Of a stretch of DNA of 7,385 nucleotides, positions 5,553 to 7,385 are shown piece after piece (within the stretch, counting starts at the first letter, position 1; the number at the start of each line of letters is the position of its first letter). Origin of the DNA: Spirochaetota bacterium (GTDB lineage: Bacteria; Spirochaetota; Spirochaetia; SZUA-6); NCBI GenBank assembly GCA_003641675.1, contig QNBI01000089.1, positions 1-7,385 on the forward strand, written 5' to 3'. The notes beneath the pieces were generated by a model. The model had not been told where the DNA came from. It saw only the letters and a program-made list of their open reading frames with translations, and did no database searches. A program made the translations under genes and the position numbers.

Positions 5553-7073
5553 ATGGATTATACTAAAAGTATGATGAAGCAAAATATTCTATTTACATTT
5601 GTCGGAAATAGGGACCCATATGTGGAAGGCTCGGAGGAGCCAGGGCCCGTTCTGTCCCTGCTGGAAAATACCGAATTTTCACGTGTATATCTCTTTTGTA
5701 CAGCTCCCCGGTATATAGAACGTGCCAAATCGGTAGAAGAGATATTCCGGCAGAGCGGAATCTATACACAGTTTAAATTTATAAATCTCGATCTGGACTC
5801 TCCGGTGGACTACCAGGAAATCTACAATAAACTCAAGGCTTCTGTAGATACAATTATGACGGCTGTTTCCCATGAAAAACCGACTATAAGCGTCCTTCTG
5901 GATCCAGGGACTCCGCAGATGCAGACAGTGTGGTTTCTGCTTGTACAAGGAGACTACCTTAATGCAAAGCTGCTGCAGGGTATTCCTCCTAAGTTTGCGG
6001 GCGGTGCATACATGGTGCGGGAGGTGATTATAAAAGAAGGAGCGCTTCCAGAGATTCGTGTTTCGGATAAGGGCTCCGGGGAACGCGGGGGTACATGGTA
6101 CGTGCCCGATTCCGAACGTAAGATAATAGGGGATTCCCCGGTTTTTAAAGAGGCTATGGATAAGGCTCTTAAGTTTGCTGGCTATGATGTTTCTGTACTC
6201 CTTCAGGGAGAAACGGGGTGCGGCAAAGGTCTGTTTGCACGCCTTATTCACGATAGGAGTAAGAGGAAGACTCAGCCCTTTATCCCGGTAAACTGCGCAT
6301 CTATCTCGGAGCAGCTTGCCGAGAGTGAACTGTTCGGCCATAAAAAGGGTGCTTTTACCGGAGCGGAATCGGACAGGCTCGGGCAGTTTAGAGCCGCAGA
6401 CGGGGGAACAGTATTTTTAGACGAAATAGGGGACCTGCCGCTCACCCTGCAGCCGAAGCTTTTACGGGTTCTTGAAGAGAAGAAGTTTTTCCCGATCGGT
6501 TCGGATAAAGAGGTTGAGGTGGATGTAAGAATTATAGCAGCAACTAACAAGAATCTTGAAAAGCTTGTAGAGATGGGCGAGTTTCGAAGAGACCTCTATG
6601 AACGCTTAAACCAGGTTACCGTTGATATTCCCCCTTTGCGTGAGCGAAAGGAGGATATACCAGCCCTAATCGATAATTTTGTTGAGATATGGAACTCGAA
6701 ATACAAGGAGAGAAAGGGCTTGTCTCCCGAGACCATCCAGTATTTAATAGAATATCCGTGGCCGGGTAATATACGGGAGCTCAGCAACACCATCACAACT
6801 CTGTGCGCTTCCGGGATCTCTGCCTCCATAGGCCCGGAACTCCTCCCACAGAAAATACTAGCTCATTTCTACTCGCCTAAATCTTTAACCGGCATGGAAA
6901 TATCAATCCCGCAGGACGGTTTTAATTTAAAGGCCATGATGTATCAAATTGAGAAGAGCTACTATGAAAAGGCTCTGGAGAAGGCCGGAGGCAATAAGGA
7001 GAAGGCTGCGAAGCTTCTCGGCCTAAACTCTCCGGCTTTCCGAAAGGCTCTGCGCGAACGTTTTGAAATATAG
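5553..7073 (+). CDS. RtcR-like sigma-54-dependent activator with N-terminal CARF domain
   Basis: 506-aa bacterial enhancer-binding protein. Residues 10-160 resemble the CARF-type sensor of RtcR: NILFTFVGNRDPY at the start, and LLDPGTPQMQTVWFLL at 115-130, equivalent to the 'TTGTHVAQICWFLL' segment of E. coli RtcR. The AAA+ domain (about 188-412) is complete: Walker A GETGCGKG (219-226), sigma-54-contacting loop GAFTGA (266-271), Walker B FLDEIGD (288-294), sensor I ATN (330-332), arginine-finger pair Arg345/Arg351, and sensor II WPGNIREL (403-410). A Fis-type HTH closes the protein (about 457-506, GGNKEKAAKLLGL). It would hydrolyse ATP to open sigma-54 promoters once ligand relieves the CARF domain. 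Start ATG 5553 has AAGAAGG five nt upstream. It lies 61 bp after the WYL gene and is probably cotranscribed, which would give positive feedback. No rtcA or rtcB is in view, so the signal and regulon may differ from RtcR. Confidence 0.93.
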   Translation: MDYTKSMMKQNILFTFVGNRDPYVEGSEEPGPVLSLLENTEFSRVYLFCTAPRYIERAKSVEEIFRQSGIYTQFKFINLDLDSPVDYQEIYNKLKASVDTIMTAVSHEKPTISVLLDPGTPQMQTVWFLLVQGDYLNAKLLQGIPPKFAGGAYMVREVIIKEGALPEIRVSDKGSGERGGTWYVPDSERKIIGDSPVFKEAMDKALKFAGYDVSVLLQGETGCGKGLFARLIHDRSKRKTQPFIPVNCASISEQLAESELFGHKKGAFTGAESDRLGQFRAADGGTVFLDEIGDLPLTLQPKLLRVLEEKKFFPIGSDKEVEVDVRIIAATNKNLEKLVEMGEFRRDLYERLNQVTVDIPPLRERKEDIPALIDNFVEIWNSKYKERKGLSPETIQYLIEYPWPGNIRELSNTITTLCASGISASIGPELLPQKILAHFYSPKSLTGMEISIPQDGFNLKAMMYQIEKSYYEKALEKAGGNKEKAAKLLGLNSPAFRKALRERFEI

Positions 7074-7156
7074 AGTAAGGAATTCCGTTTAAATGCTTTA
7101 AGCAGCTGTTTCCTCCGCTTAATCTATAGTGACTGCCAGTATAGGGAGTATAAGAG

Positions 7157-7385
7157 ATGTTATCTATAGTTTTATTTGCCGCAGCGGCATGGATGTTTTT
7201 CCTCTTAAAGCTCGATGAGAACAGGAAGTATAAAAAACTGTTAAAAGAAATTATTATTTTTTTCCTTTTCGGTATGCTGAGTGTTATTCCTACTGATATT
7301 CTCGAAGGATGGGCGTCTGAATTTGCAAATTTTATATCAATATCTGAATTGTCATATTACAGTATTAATGACCTTTGTGTAGGTC
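7157..7385 (+). CDS. Membrane protein, possible PrsW-family intramembrane protease, N-terminal part
   Basis: Open frame running off the right edge; 76 codons visible. ATG 7157 has AGGGAG at 7143-7148, eight nt upstream, a better ribosome site than either of the two genes before it. The product begins MLSIVLFAAAAWMFFLLKLDEN (first membrane helix about 2-17), a basic loop with RKYKKLLK, then a second helix of the type IIIFFLFGMLSVIPTDILE (about 32-50). A short hydrophobic helix, a Lys-rich loop and then 'F..G.LS.IP...LE' recall the beginning of PrsW-type glutamic intramembrane proteases. The diagnostic EExxK and histidine motifs would lie beyond the edge, so this is a resemblance only. It follows the CARF activator by 83 bp on the same strand and may belong to the same module. 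Confidence 0.6.
   Translation, partial: MLSIVLFAAAAWMFFLLKLDENRKYKKLLKEIIIFFLFGMLSVIPTDILEGWASEFANFISISELSYYSINDLCVG

Noticed and set aside
5679..6341. 220-codon - strand reading frame inside the CARF activator gene
   Set aside because: It is antisense to the conserved CARF and Walker A coding region, has no domain pattern and is explained by codon structure of the real gene.

Overview
This is a bacterial window of moderate-to-low GC that cannot be pinned to a genus by reading. Its genes have clear Shine-Dalgarno sites, a rho-independent terminator, sigma-70-type and sigma-54-type promoter motifs, and frequent ATA and AGA codons. A saccharide-using anaerobe (Spirochaetota, Clostridia or similar) would fit, but that is a guess.

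Left part (1-3588): the end of a CUT1-type carbohydrate ABC importer operon on the + strand. It holds the C-terminal part of a family-1 solute-binding protein, a terminator hairpin, then MalF-like and MalG-like permeases. No ATPase gene is visible. Convergent to it, on the - strand, is a zinc-dependent medium-chain dehydrogenase of the RspB/LgoD (sugar-acid or polyol dehydrogenase) type with its own extended -10 promoter. This part looks like ordinary sugar catabolism.

Middle (3589-3973): a 385-bp gene-free region between divergent genes. It carries the sigma-70 promoter of the dehydrogenase on the - strand. On the + strand a near-consensus sigma-54 (-24/-12) element lies immediately before the next gene. 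Three abutting perfect palindromes lie about 65-100 bp upstream of its predicted transcription start, which is how an enhancer for a sigma-54 activator would look.

Right part (3974-7385): an unusual three-gene set on the + strand. (1) A 505-aa protein with an N-terminal WYL-type ligand-sensor domain, a basic/short hydrophobic segment, a low-complexity linker, a canonical EF-hand loop and a C-terminal transglutaminase-like Cys-His-Asp domain. (2) An RtcR-like sigma-54 activator with an N-terminal CARF-type domain, a complete AAA+ domain with GAFTGA, and a Fis-type HTH. No rtcA or rtcB is in view. (3) The first 76 residues of a membrane protein that resembles the start of PrsW-type intramembrane proteases. 

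Taken together, the third region reads as a signal-responsive, sigma-54-controlled module. A nucleotide- or RNA-end-sensing CARF regulator would switch on a WYL/Ca2+/transglutaminase effector and perhaps a membrane protease. The domain calls are from visible motifs; the joint function (stress response or defence) is inference.
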